64,000 nucleotides of DNA from Caenorhabditis remanei (taxonomy: Eukaryota > Nematoda > Chromadorea > Rhabditida > Rhabditidae). The stretch lies in assembly GCF_010183535.1 (NCBI RefSeq), contig NC_071333.1, forward strand, positions 434,001-498,000, given 5' to 3'. Shown piece after piece: positions 1-12,252 of the stretch; the stretch's first letter is position 1, and each line of letters begins with the position of its first letter. The notes beneath the pieces were generated by a model. That model did not search any database, was not told the origin of the DNA, and saw nothing but the letters and a program-made list of their open reading frames with translations. The position numbers were made by a program, and so were the translations under genes.

Positions 1-727
1 ATATCTGAAAACTATTTCTCCCAATTTATAACGTGGTTGCTTCATCATTTATCAAGTATTATATCCAACAAGCTTAATTTTAATAAACAACGACTGGAGC
101 ATCGAACACTCAATTGAGAAAAGGAAGGCCACCTGATTGTATGTTTTCTTGTATAGAACGTGGTTACGAAACATTGCCGTAGCGCGTAAACTAATTGGTA
201 CAAAAATTGAAAATGCGAAATAAAACAACAGAAAACATTGTAAATAACTATATAAATCATGAAAAAAAAACAAATTTTGCCGTAAGTTCTGTAGCCAGTA
301 GGAAGTAATTTTTGAAATTATTTTGCTATCGAAATTTTAGAAACTCCATTATTCATACACCTGTCTACAAATTTATGTTTTAATTTATAACCTGCTCTAT
401 ACAGCACAAACGGCGCACCAACATTTCCCTCCCGTGGAGGCTCTGTCGCGCCTCAAGCGCACCCGACTCATTGTATTTGTGTTTAACCATGTTGAAGCGT
501 TCAAAAATCTCCAAACCAGTGTTCAAACGTCTTTTTTTGAGAAGCGTGCTGTTTTCCATGAATATCTCTACGTATTTCAATAAAAAGGCGGGAAATAGTG
601 TTAAGTGTCGGGAGGAAAGACGCGCGCAAGCAAAAAAAAGGTGGGATGTGGCAACGAGAACGAGCGGCGGAGAACGAAATAAACTTACAAACCAACTTGT
701 ACTTTTTCAGTTTGTTGTTTCTCCAAA
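1..727. other. 5' flank, no gene seen
   Basis: No splice-supported coding region is visible. The open frames here are short and lack codon bias. The last 100 bases before position 728 would hold the promoter or 5' UTR of the first gene. Confidence 0.5.
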
Positions 728-1955
728 ATGTCGACCCCTCTTCAATTGATACCACGTAACAAATGGATGAATACAGGATACATTCGAGAGGCTCTGGATG
801 ATCTCGGAATGGATCACCTAATTTATTATGGTCTTGGCGGAGGTTTGGTTTTAGCATCCGTGGAGGTTCTCAGAGAAAAGTGAGTTCTGTGCCCTTTTTG
901 TGTCTATTTTTTCGATTTTTTCTAGACCGAGCCAATGTATTGTTGCCACTAACCTCACGCTCATAGAATATTTGAAAAAGCGCCACCCAAACATTGAAGT
1001 CGAGGAAGATCAATATGTGTTGAAAGCTGATGGCGGATTCTACCCAATTCAATTCATTTTCAAAATGCAAATGGAGGAGTGAGTCGTTTATCTGCTTCAG
1101 AAAAAAATAATAATTATGTTGCAGTTTCGACGAAATAGCGAGAGAGCTCCGAATTCGGAAAGCTCGCCAATTGAAGAAGAAGGAGCAAAACATGGGGCCT
1201 CCCCAGCCACCACCATCCAATCCTGAGGTGCGCCTCCTGAAAACTAAGTTCTTCCCAAATGGAGTAAGTTTTTCAAATGCAGCTACCTTTAAAATAACAT
1301 TTTTACAGCCGAACAAAGAGAAAGAGGTGGCGCGCTGGAAAAAGGAAAAGTTGTTGGCTGAAAAGAAAGAGGGTGGGCAAGAAACAAAAAAAGAGGGTGT
1401 CGTCAAAAAAATGAGGGAGGCTACAATAAAAGATCGAGAGGTAAAGCAGAAGGGACCGGAAGTTTCAAGCGCTTTCGATTCGAAAATGAAAGAAGAACAA
1501 AAGAAACTATGGATTAAGCACAGTAAGTTTTGAAATTAATTATTTTTACATCGATTCATAAAACATTTTATATTTTTATAGAGAAGGAAATCCCCCAACT
1601 TCCCAGTTTCCGCACTGACCCGTTCAAGTTCCCGGGATTCAAGATCGCCAAGCCGACCACATCTTCGGATACACCAAAATCATTTGTTTTTTTAATCATC
1701 TTAGATTTTTGTTTGAAAAATTCTTCTAATAAAACAGTATATTCAAAATTATCTATAGGAATTGTAATAAACGTTACACCGGGAACTGCTCGAGTAACAT
1801 TACAGAATTGTCATGATAAACAACACAAATTGAGCCGAATTTTCACAAACATTTGGGTTTGTCCCGATGTCCACGCTCTTCCTCAAAACCCATGGCGCCT
1901 TAGTCTGTCTCCTTCTCTCCTCGGCCGCCTGGCGCGCCGCAAGCGCTCTTTGTGA
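728..1955 (+). CDS. Unrecognised nematode protein with charged Lys/Glu-rich middle (about 343 aa as modelled)
   Basis: Five exons join in frame: 728-879, 926-1078, 1125-1263, 1309-1522 and 1582-1955. All introns are 45-59 bp with GT donors and AG acceptors. The N-terminal 115 residues look globular, with a short Gly-rich run (YYGLGGGLVLAS) and then a segment ending in VEEDQYVLKADGG. From about residue 105 the chain becomes strongly charged (KARQLKKKEQ, later many Lys/Glu), as in a helical or coiled segment, with a proline run (GPPQPPPSNP). No signal peptide or membrane span is seen. The family is not recognised. The C-terminus is doubtful: after the TSSDTPK segment (about position 1680) the composition turns non-coding-like and an AATAAA lies near 1728, inside the modelled last exon. 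The true stop or last exon may therefore differ. Confidence 0.6.
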
Positions 1956-3706
1956 TAGTGGTTGAATAAGAAGATCTACTCATTGAATTTTTTGTGCATA
2001 CACTACAGACTTTCAGAAACCGGAACTTTTGAAGTCTTTGAATCGGTATTATTACAGCAGTTTTTTTCAGACGCAGGATTATCAATAGTTAACGATCTTG
2101 TAAAAGGCCCAACGAGATATATATCTTTGACAGCATCGTTGATCATCCCCATTATTAAATAGCGACTCCAATTCTTATATTTTTCTCTCGTTGAAACACC
2201 TGAACAGCATTTCTCTGCCTTCGTAACGAGGTCCTCTCTATCATTTTTCTAATTTTTCCAAACAGTAAATAACACTCCACGATCCATCCTACTCTAACAA
2301 CATCGTATTCTTGTTTTCAAATCTTTTTAAACAATATTTTCTTTCCATTATTGAATCCTTCATTTTTATCTGAAATCTTCAATTCTTTTTTCCCCTTTTC
2401 CACTCATATCATGGTTGCTTCCTTTCCCAGTCCACCCAGCTATTTTCTGTTTCATAAACGATGTCATCTGGCGCATCGGTCGCACACGTGCAAAAGTAAT
2501 CGACACCTTCTTTCGGCAGTCGGAAAAGGAACGCCGCCTGGTTGTATAAGTATTTTTTGGATCGTGGTTTACAACTCTAGGCTATGATTCTAAGTATGTA
2601 TAAACCGATGGTAATGTGTTGAGTAGTACATAAACAAATTGCGAGATCAAAAGAGCAGATATCATTATTATAGGTGGTCGTGCTGAAGGGGTGAAGCTTT
2701 TATCAAGCAACGAAATTTCAGATTTCCGGCAATTATTGAACAGGATAAGAGAGCTAATCCAGCGATTTAGAAGAAGAACAGGTTTTACTAACTCTTCATG
2801 AATAGATGATGGTGATGACTCAAATTGTTGGAGTTATACATTTTTCAGAATTCAATAAAATTAAAATATGGTAGAAACCAATAAACATTTGGAAATTACG
2901 AAATTTCTTTTCGTATTTTCGAAACGGAACGTTTCGGACAGCTGGAATAGTCTTGTGCACTCTTGCCATTATGATGTTTTTTTTTCAATCGCCCATTAAA
3001 ATCGAACAAATGTCTTTTTTCCTCTATTCCGTCGTCATGAGCATACGTATAGCCAGTGAATATGAATTCTGTGGTCATCTATGAGATTTTGCTCAATTTA
3101 TATTGTACTGTATGCAAATTTATGAGTACATTTTCTGTTTACTCTTTTTTGCATAAAATCGACACTAGTTTCTAGTTAATTTTTATATTTTTTATATCGC
3201 CCGAATTCATCTGCAACCTTTTTTGTATTTTATTTCGCTTTCAAAATCGGTTTGTTTGCTATCATGAGAATGGAAAGCTATATTCGACTCTTCCCGTAGC
3301 GAATCAATGAAATTGCAGTTGTCTCATGTCTGTTTTCTTTCTCACAATATCAATTATCTGTCGACCGAAATGTCAATACCCCTTTTCTTTCTTTTTCTTT
3401 TTTCCCTTCAATTACAAAACGATATTGCGGTTCCCTCTTTCGAACTCTTTTTCTCTTTCCCAACCGTTTTTTTTTGCGGTTGCGTAATGATCATTTAAAG
3501 AGAAACACCGCACGCCACGCAACAGAAGAGGAGTAAAGGAAGCGGAGGGTGATTTGGTGAGATACAAGGGGCTCTGTGCACATTGAAAATCTCGTTTGAA
3601 TTTCCTCCGCCGTGTTGCCTTTTTTTGTCGTCGATCAATATTATTGTCATCATTTAGATTCACGCGAGGAGGCGACCGCAAGTCCAAAGTCAGGAAGAAT
3701 TGAATA
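1956..3706. other. Intergenic, no gene seen
   Basis: AT-rich spacer with pyrimidine-rich runs and short random open frames. No tRNA, repeat array or convincing exon was found. The last few hundred bases presumably contain the promoter of the gene starting at 3707. Confidence 0.5.
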
Positions 3707-5869
3707 ATGGGCGAGCTAAACCAGGCACGAATGGAGGAACTGATCAAGTATGAATTCACAAAACAGCAGATTGATAAACTTCATTTTTTCAGAGCCGAGG
3801 AAGCCTATCGGAGTGAGACCATGTCATCCAGTGTGTTCGAAGTGGATGCCATAGTGAAAATGGCCAAACGCTTTCTGGAAGTCGGCACCACCACGTCTCG
3901 CTTGCAGTTGGGACCCCCGGAAATCAATGAGACAATAAAGGATGCTATCGAATCCGGTAGGTATCCAAGATTTGAAAATAATGCGAAAAATAACTAGAAT
4001 CGATATTACTTTTTGATTGCTCGTTCATGAGAGACATCAATTACAAAAATTGAGCTTTTGGTTTTTACTGTATCCCCTTAAAATTATTTGACATCCGGAT
4101 TAGTCGTAATCAAGTTATAGATTCTCAAAGTTCTCTTAGTTTAAACTTTATGCCGCTCATCTATTTATCTTTCTGTTACCTTCGACACATACCTCGCATT
4201 TTTCATTTTCCAATTTCAACTATTTGTAACTTATTTGTGTAGTGCAATCCCGTATTTTTTTCTAATGGTCGGTTTTTATGTACGGCGCCTATCTAATGAG
4301 AAATGTTTTGTTGAAGGGAAACTACCAAGAAATAGACAAGCGACTGGAGGGTCGGGTACTCAACAAATTTTGCTCCTAGAAAACATTCTGTAGAAATTAT
4401 ATTCACTACAAAATAGTTACCTAAAAATTCCAGGCTACGGTAGCATCCTGCTCAGAGAGCTGAGCGTATTGGAGCTGACGGAAGTCAATGAAAAAAACCG
4501 AGTGACCCTCTTCGTTCAATTGTGCAGCTTGGCCATGGAGCAAGAAGTGGGATTGAGCAGTGCTCGTAGAAGATATCTTTCTGCTCTTCGAAAAGCAGCA
4601 CTCCCACTATTCGTCTACATCGTCTACTCACCGATCCAGCTTGGATATTTTTTGCGTCTCACCGTCAATGAACGCACATTCATTTGTTTGAAACTAATTG
4701 CAAAATGGTATCGCAACAAATCGAAGGAAGAACTGATCATCATAGTTCACTTCTGGCCAACTGTTGATGGCTCAAGACATCACGACGTTTGGAGACATTG
4801 TCGTTGGATTTTCAAGGAGCAAATTGTTTTTGAAGAAATGGCAGACTTAATCGATCAAGTGGAATTGGACGATCTGATGGCAGATCCTCACATGAGATCA
4901 GTTGGGGACTATCTCTCAGAAGAGGTCGCAATTCGCTATTTGCCTCAAAGATCGGTTGCAAGAGCTCTTTCACAGTAAGTTCTTCGGGATTCATCGCTGA
5001 TGTCTTCACGTTTTAATATATTTTTAGACGAGATCGGATGGAAATCGGGCGTTGCTTGAGAAGTGAAGAATGGAATCGAAAAACTTCTGCCGTTGAAATC
5101 ATGTTTATCGCCAAGCATTTCGAAAACCATACCGATATGGACACTGACTTCGTTATGAATACACGATTGAAAAGAGCGTACGCCGTTCTCTGCTCCTCTG
5201 CAACATATGTTTCGAAAAAAGTTTGTGTGATCAGAATTGTCAAAAGATCGGCTTCTGTTAGAAGACCGCAAACCGGCCTTGAGAGCTTGGAGATCTGCAC
5301 TGCAGTTTTAGAGGACCTCATGAGGAATCAGAATGTTGGTTTAAACTTTAAAAAAATATTTTATTCATTGAAGATTTCCAGGCAAGAATGTATAATCAAT
5401 ATCCAAAAGAAAACGGAACTGGAAATTATGGTAAATTCAGCACGAAATACGAGGTTTCCCCAGGGCCGCTGTCATGTTTTGAGGTACAATCTTGAGTTTA
5501 AGTTTTCATGTTTCCAAGAATGCTTGCAAATTTAATAGTGCTACAAGGTTCTCTGGTATCAACTCACTTTGTATTTTGCAGAAAAACCAATACGATGCAG
5601 CGTTACTCATCAAAACCGCAATTCCTATCAACTTATTCTTTGACTGCTTCGTGATTGTTGGCATTTCTCCGTCAGTTTTCAAGATGGATAGAATCATGGC
5701 TGAATTCGATGAGTACAAGAAAGCCCTGAACCCAAATTCAAGATTGATCTTTATTGGAGTGGATAGTTTGGGCATGTACCCACCGGTCGATAGCAGACAA
5801 GATGTTCTTATGGTCAGCGGTGTCACGGAATACACAATGTACCGAGTGAACTCTTTTATTGAGCTGTAA
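3707..5869 (+). CDS. Paralog 1 of an unrecognised tandem gene family (480 aa)
   Basis: Six exons: 3707-3747, 3793-3956, 4434-4974, 5028-5334, 5382-5483 and 5582-5869. They sum to 1,443 nt, an open frame of 480 aa plus TAA. The 45-bp first intron has no in-frame stop, but it is supported because the neighbouring paralog has an intron at the equivalent place. Shared landmarks with that paralog are an N-terminal VGTTTS segment, GYGSILL at the exon 2/3 junction, a middle block ending in KWYRNK, and a C-terminal block in which IFIGVDSLG is followed by VLMVSGV. No signal peptide or membrane span is evident; the protein looks soluble, with alternating hydrophobic strands and helices. The family and function are not recognised. 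An AATAAA at 6097 probably ends the transcript. The paralog starts about 420 bp after the stop, so operon co-transcription is possible. Confidence 0.85.
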
Positions 5870-6096
5870 ATCGGAGTTTTGGATCTCTCTCTCTCTCTTT
5901 CTTTTTCTGTATGATGACTTAATTTTGTTAATTTGGGTTTTCATTTTCACTTTTTATGGTCTTTCCCATCCTGGTTTATTATATCAGTGTCGGTTGAAAA
6001 TCACTCGCTTTCTGTGTATCCTTTGAAAAATTCTAATTGGCATCTCTTTGTTTTGGTGTACTACTATCATTTTTGTAAATTTCAACTACACTATTC

Positions 6097-6102
6097 AATA
6101 AA
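6097..6102 (+). terminator. Poly(A) signal of paralog 1
   Basis: Canonical AATAAA about 230 bases after the stop of the upstream gene and 190 bases before the next start codon. The spacing would also suit a nematode operon junction. Confidence 0.45.
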
Positions 6103-6289
6103 CAAATGAAAGTTTCTATAACGTCACTTTTCCCCCTTTTCTCTTCGAACTCCTTCTGCTGCCTCGCAATGTCCCGCCCTCTCCACCTCAAAACAGGCGG
6201 CTTTGTCTCTCTTTTCATTCTCTTTTCATTGATAGTCCCTTCTCCTTACTTCTTATTGGAAAGTAGCACCTATTTGCCCCTTTTCGAAG

Positions 6290-9010
6290 ATGTTGTCACG
6301 AGCACAACTTCCACGACAGGGTGTACCACCTGTTGCGGAAATGCAAAGAAGAATGGATAATTTGTACCGGTGAGACACAGATATTGGAATTGATCTATTT
6401 CTCTTGCCAGAGTACGTTTCAGAAAGGAAAAAGCGTTTTTAAAAAGAACGGATCCCACCTTATTTCTCAGTGCTCAACAGATTCACGATCTTGGAACCCG
6501 TTACTTGCTCTTGGGAACAACTACCTCACTAATCTCAACGGGACACGCCTTCATAGACGCCACTATCATCAGTATCATCAGATGTGGTGAGTATTTTTTG
6601 TGATGGGGGGAGATAAAGGAAATTGTAGTCGGAGACAGGATTAGTACTTGCTATGTCACTCAAATCTGAATGTAAGATATTCAAAGTAGCAAAATTTATA
6701 TATTTTATCTCAGCCAACAACTTTGGCCGTTTTCTGTTGAAAATGTTAAACTTCTAGAGTGTGTCACGGTCTCTATCATTATTCCACCAAATTTTTTAAA
6801 TATGAAGCTACAGATCGAAAGTAAAGTTTTGTAGTTGACAATTTTTTGGTCCTAGCGAGTTACGTATCCACATCGCCATATATTTCTCAAATCGACCAAT
6901 TTCAGTGATCTTCCAGGTCATTTTTTGCAGTTTCGGTCAATGTCAGCCTCTCTTTCCAGGAGATTCTCATACCGAAATTCTGCAACAGTATCTCTTAGTT
7001 TTTAGTGACACAAGTAAATTCTACTCTGAAAAAACTGGACGATTCATACTAGGCTGCTTATCTTAGCAGATATAGTTAATATCTTTATACATAATTATCT
7101 CATTTTGACTTGCCTTTTTTCAGGTTACGGAAGTATCCTTCTCCCTATTCTTCGCCTGCTGTCTGCCGGCGACTGTACGTTTCCATTTGCTGCAAATTGC
7201 ATTACATTGTTCACTATGTTGTGCGGTTTTGTCCCCGATGAAACCTATGACAACGGACTAGCGTACAAGCAATACGCCCTAGCATTAAGAGACGCTACCA
7301 TGCCATATTTTGAGTTCATCGTCATAACACCGGACCACTTGAACCTATACAGGCAACTCACCGAAAACTGCGTCAGTCGAGATCATTTGGAACTGCTCAC
7401 TAAATGGTTTACCAAGAAACCGCCAAGCATACTCAAAGGACTGATGTACTTGTACAACGACTATCCCTATGGAGGCATTTGGAACGACAGTGGACGAGAG
7501 TTATATGGAGTACATTTCTATCGAACCGTGGAAAACTGTTTCCAAGCATTCCCCTATCTCTTTACGGGCAAAGTGGTCGATGTTTTGACAGTGGACGCTA
7601 CAATACAAGAGCTGTCAAATAACAACATTGCGGATTTAATGATTTTGTGAGTTTGAAACTTTTCACGTTTTTTATTCAAAAACATTATTTCCAGTGAGGA
7701 CAAGTTAGCGGTCTACAGACGTCTCGTGGACACCCGTTATTTGGAGAAAGCGTCGTATTTGAATTTGTTTTTTATTATGAAAACACACCACGGCAACCAT
7801 CTTGACTCTCCGGACACCAACCTGCTGTCCTATATGGAGAATGCTTTGAAAACGGTTCGAGGAATGGAGAAAAACACCATCCGCAATCTTTGTGTGATTC
7901 CTCACGTATTTGAGGAGGAATCCCTCGATCGAAACAATGCAGGGCTCACAAGCTCTTCGATAGCAGCAGCTCTGCTTGAGGACTTAATTAGAACACGAAG
8001 GGTATGTGACTTCTGTCTTAATCGAAACTATTATGTTTTTTCAGGCTAAAGTGTTTGCAAACGTGAACCATGGTGAATACAGCATCGACACCTTCGTAAA
8101 TAAATTTGAAGCACTATTGGGTCCGATGGAAAAATTTCAGGTAAGAATTTTCAATGGTATAATTTGATACCGTACAGTGCTGGTCACCAAGAAAAACGGC
8201 AGTTTTTTAGTTGAAAATGGCTCATTTTGTGAGTGTGAAACGGCCTCCCTGATGGTATCACAGTATCAATTGCTTATTAAGTATAAAAATGTCCGGTAGA
8301 ACTCCATTTGTTGTAGTTGAAAATTTTCCGTACTGGCACATTCAAAGAAGTTATCAATCGAAGTAATTTCTCGCAATATTGCCCTTTTACTAAAAGGAGA
8401 GGTTTTTGAGCTGTTTACATCGACTGCCTGTAACTTCTTTGGATGTGAACGTACGAAAAAGTTATCAACTACAAAAATAAAGCTCTGCTTGTGATTTATA
8501 CAATCCATAAACAATCCATATTGTAATACCAACAATGAGGTCGTCTGACACTCACAAATTGACCGTTGGCAACTAAAACTGCACATTTCGCATTCTTCAT
8601 GACCAGTACTGTACATATAATACGAGTACTGAGAAAACTGTAGCTAACACTAGTTTTCTCTCATTTTTTGTATTCACGATACTTCAAGTCTACAAATGCT
8701 TCCAAAGTCACAGTTTTTTTTTCAGAACCATCATGTCAACCCAGTCGAAATCATCGAGTTTGCTAAAACCGAGCTGTTTGATTTCTTTGTTGTGGTCACC
8801 ATCTCCGCACACAACTTGGCTCTAGAAGATATAATTTTGAAATTCAATGAATACAGAAGCATTGCCAACGCATTTTCAAAACTAATAATAGTTGGGGTGG
8901 ACAACTTACCTAGACAACGTGGACTCGAACATCTGGATAATGTGATGCTCGTCTCAGGAGTCAACGAGAACACATTTCTCGTCTTGGACAAGATTCTTCG
9001 TTTTGGATAA
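6290..9010 (+). CDS. Paralog 2 of the same unrecognised family (488 aa)
   Basis: Six exons: 6290-6369, 6411-6586, 7124-7646, 7695-8001, 8045-8140 and 8726-9010. The 1,467 nt join into one open frame of 488 aa. Exon sizes after the first (176, 523, 307, 96, 285) nearly match paralog 1 (164, 541, 307, 102, 288), and all five introns fall at the same places and phases. Conserved landmarks are LLGTTTS, GYGSILL, a KWFTKK block, the LLEDLIR segment before intron 4, and IIVGVDN followed by VMLVSGV near the C-terminus. The start was chosen because the short first exon aligns with that of paralog 1 and gives an unbroken frame. The last intron carries a MITE-like inverted repeat. Overall identity to paralog 1 is modest, so the duplication is old. 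Function is not recognised. Confidence 0.85.
8172..8614. mobile_element. MITE-like inverted-repeat element inside an intron
   Basis: The left end (GTACAGTGCTGGTCACCAAG) and the right end are inverted copies with few mismatches, giving terminal repeats of about 22 bp around 400 bp of non-coding sequence. Internal inverted copies of a TCAACTACAA-type segment are also present (about 8310 and 8465). There is no transposase frame. It lies wholly within the last intron of paralog 2, consistent with a non-autonomous insertion that is spliced out. Confidence 0.55.
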
Positions 9011-9529
9011 AATATAGATCCTGTTTTGTAAACTGTAAAAACCACCGTTCTCTCTCCGTTCCCACCATTTTTCCTCAAATTTTCTCCATCCCGCATTTTC
9101 CTTCTCCATTTCATCATCTGTTTTACTGTTTCCCATTCCACATGCCAGTCTTGGCTCGATTTCTAGGAACCCATCTGTAGCAAACACCATTATCTTATTT
9201 TTGTCTGCTTTTTCTACTTTATAAATCATTAGGAAGTTGTTGAGAGCAAATTTGAAAACCTCCGAGGTACATTTTGTTCTGATCCAGGTGATCTGTTTCA
9301 GTTATTCTTGTTCCTATAAGTTTCATATAAGCATTCTCTTTATTCCAGTTTTTCTGTCTTTCACATTTTTGTGTGTATGTGCAATTTGTTTGTGTGTAAC
9401 ACAATTGCAATGGGAATAGTGATCATCACGGAAGGGTACAAAAGTAGGCGGATTTCTCCCGTTTTTACGACCGTGCCTCTTACTTATTTACTAACGAAAC
9501 TTTGTATTAAAGGGAAACAGTAAAGCCAA

Positions 9530-9852
9530 TGGAAGAATTGGATGTAAAAAGGATTGCGCGTTTGTACAAGTATGCTCAATAGTTTTCAATATGACAGAAA
9601 AGAAATGAAATTTTAGGTGGGAGGAAGAATACCCGGTTTTGTTTCATATTTTTTCAGAGTAGACATTATTTCTGTACATTGCCGTTTTCTCTGATTCTGA
9701 ATATTTCTAGGAAGCTTGCAAAATGTGTCATCGTTGGAATCGACAAGCTCTAGAGATATTCTGAAATCAAATCCCTTGAAGATGTTTTTCTCTTCTCTGG
9801 CATCAACTCAACAACTATGTATATCTCGAACAGAATCTTAAAACAAGGTTGA
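9530..9852 (+). pseudogene. Decayed third copy of the tandem family
   Basis: An exon-1-like stretch at 9530-9571 (MEELDVKR and following, then a GTATG donor) resembles the first exon of paralog 1, which also ends in a MEEL segment before its GTATG donor. At 9715-9852 a last-exon-like stretch encodes a segment matching the IIVGVDN...VSGV C-terminus of both paralogs (here VIVGIDK and FLFSGIN) and ends in a TGA at 9850. It is interrupted by an in-frame TAG at 9751. The roughly 1.1 kb of coding sequence that should lie between them is gone. This looks like a copy that lost its middle exons and then acquired a stop. Confidence 0.7.
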
Positions 9853-10924
9853 GATATGCTTCAGTAGTCGGTTTCTTTTTCAAGTACACTTCTCAGGTTT
9901 CCCTTTTGTGATTTATGATATCAATCACTCTGTTATTTATTCCACCTGACCTTTTCTCTCAGATCTTTTTTGCATTTTCCAAGATTTCATCTCTTCTCAG
10001 AATGTTTTCCTTTCTTATCCAATACTCTGGTTATCACTAGTCCCCTTTCCCCCTCCATAAAAGAATAAATTCCAATTTTCGAATATACTGACATGAAATA
10101 CTTCTCCAAAAAAGTACTAAAAAGTAGAAAAAAACTATAAAAACTAGTCATTTTCACTCCAAATCAATCTTATAAACGCTCTCCGCGGGGAAGTAATCAA
10201 AGGGAGATTATGCTCTTTTCGGAGAAAATTGCGAGTGAAATGACAATTTTTATGATCGGATTAGAAATATTTCATAGTCGGAAACTCGGGATAACCTATA
10301 AAACAACATACTCGTTGTAGTTCTGAGCTGTTGAGATAGTAGTTGAGTCGTTACTGATCGTATCGAACTTTTAAATATTTTTAACGGTACATAATCTGAT
10401 TAAACTAAAACACTGCGGAAAATAAATTCTGGAAACTTAAATCTTGCTGATGAGAAACTCGGAAGCGTTTCATTAGTAGTTTAGATTTGGAATCATGAAA
10501 CTGATATCTTAGGTGTGAGCCGATTTCAAGAATCTATAAAAGCTCATCAAACTCTTTGATTCGTTTTGAAAATTTCTCTGTCTTCCTTCTTTTTCTACTT
10601 TGCTCCATTTTGTGCATCCAATCAAACTACCGCACAATTTGAATCAGAACCCCAAAGCTACAATCCTTTCCACTTTTCTACTCTTTGTCAGAAACGCACA
10701 TTTCTCTTGTAAATCTCTTGGATATTCATCTCAAAACTTCAATTTCAAAGTTTGGATCCGCCCCTTCGCTACATTCTTACTGTAATCCCGCCTCTTGTGT
10801 GTTGTGAGCTTGCGATCCAATGAAGGACTGCCAGTCTTATTCCGTGTTCAACTCAATCTCCATTTCCTTTCCCCATTTTTCTTATTTTATACTCATTTTT
10901 CCAACATTCCAAATTTTCAGAAGC
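9853..10924. other. Intergenic spacer with promoter-like end
   Basis: No coding region is supported. A TATAAAA string occurs at 10535, about 390 bases before the next start codon, and a pyrimidine-rich stretch ends in TTTTCAG at 10920, as at a trans-splice acceptor. Confidence 0.5.
10914..10920 (+). promoter_or_regulatory. Probable trans-splice acceptor
   Basis: TTTTCAG four bases upstream of the start codon at 10925 with no matching upstream exon. This is the usual arrangement for spliced-leader addition in Caenorhabditis. Inferred from position only. Confidence 0.45.
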
Positions 10925-12190
10925 ATGAAGCTTCTCATCTTCCTTTTCTTCCTTCTTCCAACAAGCAGTGCTGCCTATATGGTTGGATCGTTCACCGTCC
11001 CAAAGCAGACCCCAATCTTTTCCCAAGCGGATCTACTCAAAGCGCTTCATAAGCCAGGACTCCTCGCTTGGCGTTTCCACATCCCACCCAACTCGACTCA
11101 ATCATCCATCTGCCTGAGCGCACTTGAGCCTGTTGCTCGTCTTGGTGAGTGTCTAATCTATTCTAGTAATAACTTTGGCGGCTAATTAGCTATGTGTACA
11201 AGGTGCTTGGGAAGTTATTTGTAATGCTAGAATTCTGGAAGTATAGTAAAAATATGACTCATCTGGCATGACTCTGGGTTTATTTTCATAAAAATGTTTG
11301 AAAGTACAGAAAATCTGATACTGAGTTTTTGGAAGTTGCCGACTTTTGATATCCAAGTTTCTTAAACTAGACGTTTTTAGATTCTAAATATTTTGAGGAT
11401 GTAGAATCCGGGACAGATCAGAGCCTGACTATTCGGGACAAACTAATTCTGACTATGATGATTTCATATGAATGAAGCTATCTGAAAAATGTTATGAATT
11501 GAGAGAACGTTGACATCAAGTTCTTATATAGAAGGCTACGGTAGTTTCTTACGGCCATCAACACGAAATTCAGAATTTTCAGTATTCTTATGTTTCGTTT
11601 ATTTCAAAATTTCCAGCCGAAAGAAGAAAAGCTGATTTGAGTCTTCGTATCCAAATCGATCAGGACCGTAACATCAGCATGGCCTTGAGCAAATGTGGAC
11701 TCCAGTCTGCCGTATCTTCAACCATAATGCAGAGTGAAATCATCATTCTTCCACCGAACTACTTCACTGTCATGTCGAACGTCGGACTTCTCGGATGCCG
11801 CAAAATCGAAAAACCGTCAGGAGAAATGTTCAAAAAACCAATAAGAAAAGCGTTCGATTCCAGGTTGCTCATGATGATTTTCGGAGAGGGAAATACCAGC
11901 GGAACTATCTCAGTCAACATGCTCGAGTACCCCAACAGCGCCAAGATTGTGATGGAAAACTTGGTTATCCACTACTTCTATCCACTCTTGCTCGGAATCC
12001 TTTTCACTGTCATCGGATGCATGTGTAAGTTTATCCACGCCCAGTTTCATGATTTTACTAGTGGTTTCTAGGCTCCTCCATGGTCTGCTGCGCCAAAAGA
12101 CGTTGTTTTGCCACCTGCAGAGGATACAAGGCTTGGATCGAGTACTCCCAGTTAAAAGTTGTCTACGGACACAAGGGATCGGCTGTCTAA
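10925..12190 (+). CDS. Small type I membrane protein, copy 1 (248 aa)
   Basis: Three exons: 10925-11144, 11617-12024 and 12072-12190 (747 nt, 248 aa). The start codon opens a clear signal peptide (MKLLIFLFFLLPTSSA). The ectodomain of about 190 residues contains the motif MALSKCG and a segment NTSGTISVNMLE. One membrane span (PLLLGILFTVIGCM) is followed by a Cys-rich, basic cytoplasmic start and a tail of about 35 residues. The gene at 14560 is a paralog: MALSKCG aligns with MTFMKCG, and the SGTI segment aligns with TGTI just before the span. The introns at the RL/A and span junctions are also shared. No domain is recognised; a nematode-specific surface or secretory-pathway protein is the safest statement. 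Confidence 0.85.
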
Positions 12191-12217
12191 CTTTTCATTT
12201 TTGCCATCTTTACCTTT

Positions 12218-12252
<35 letters not shown>

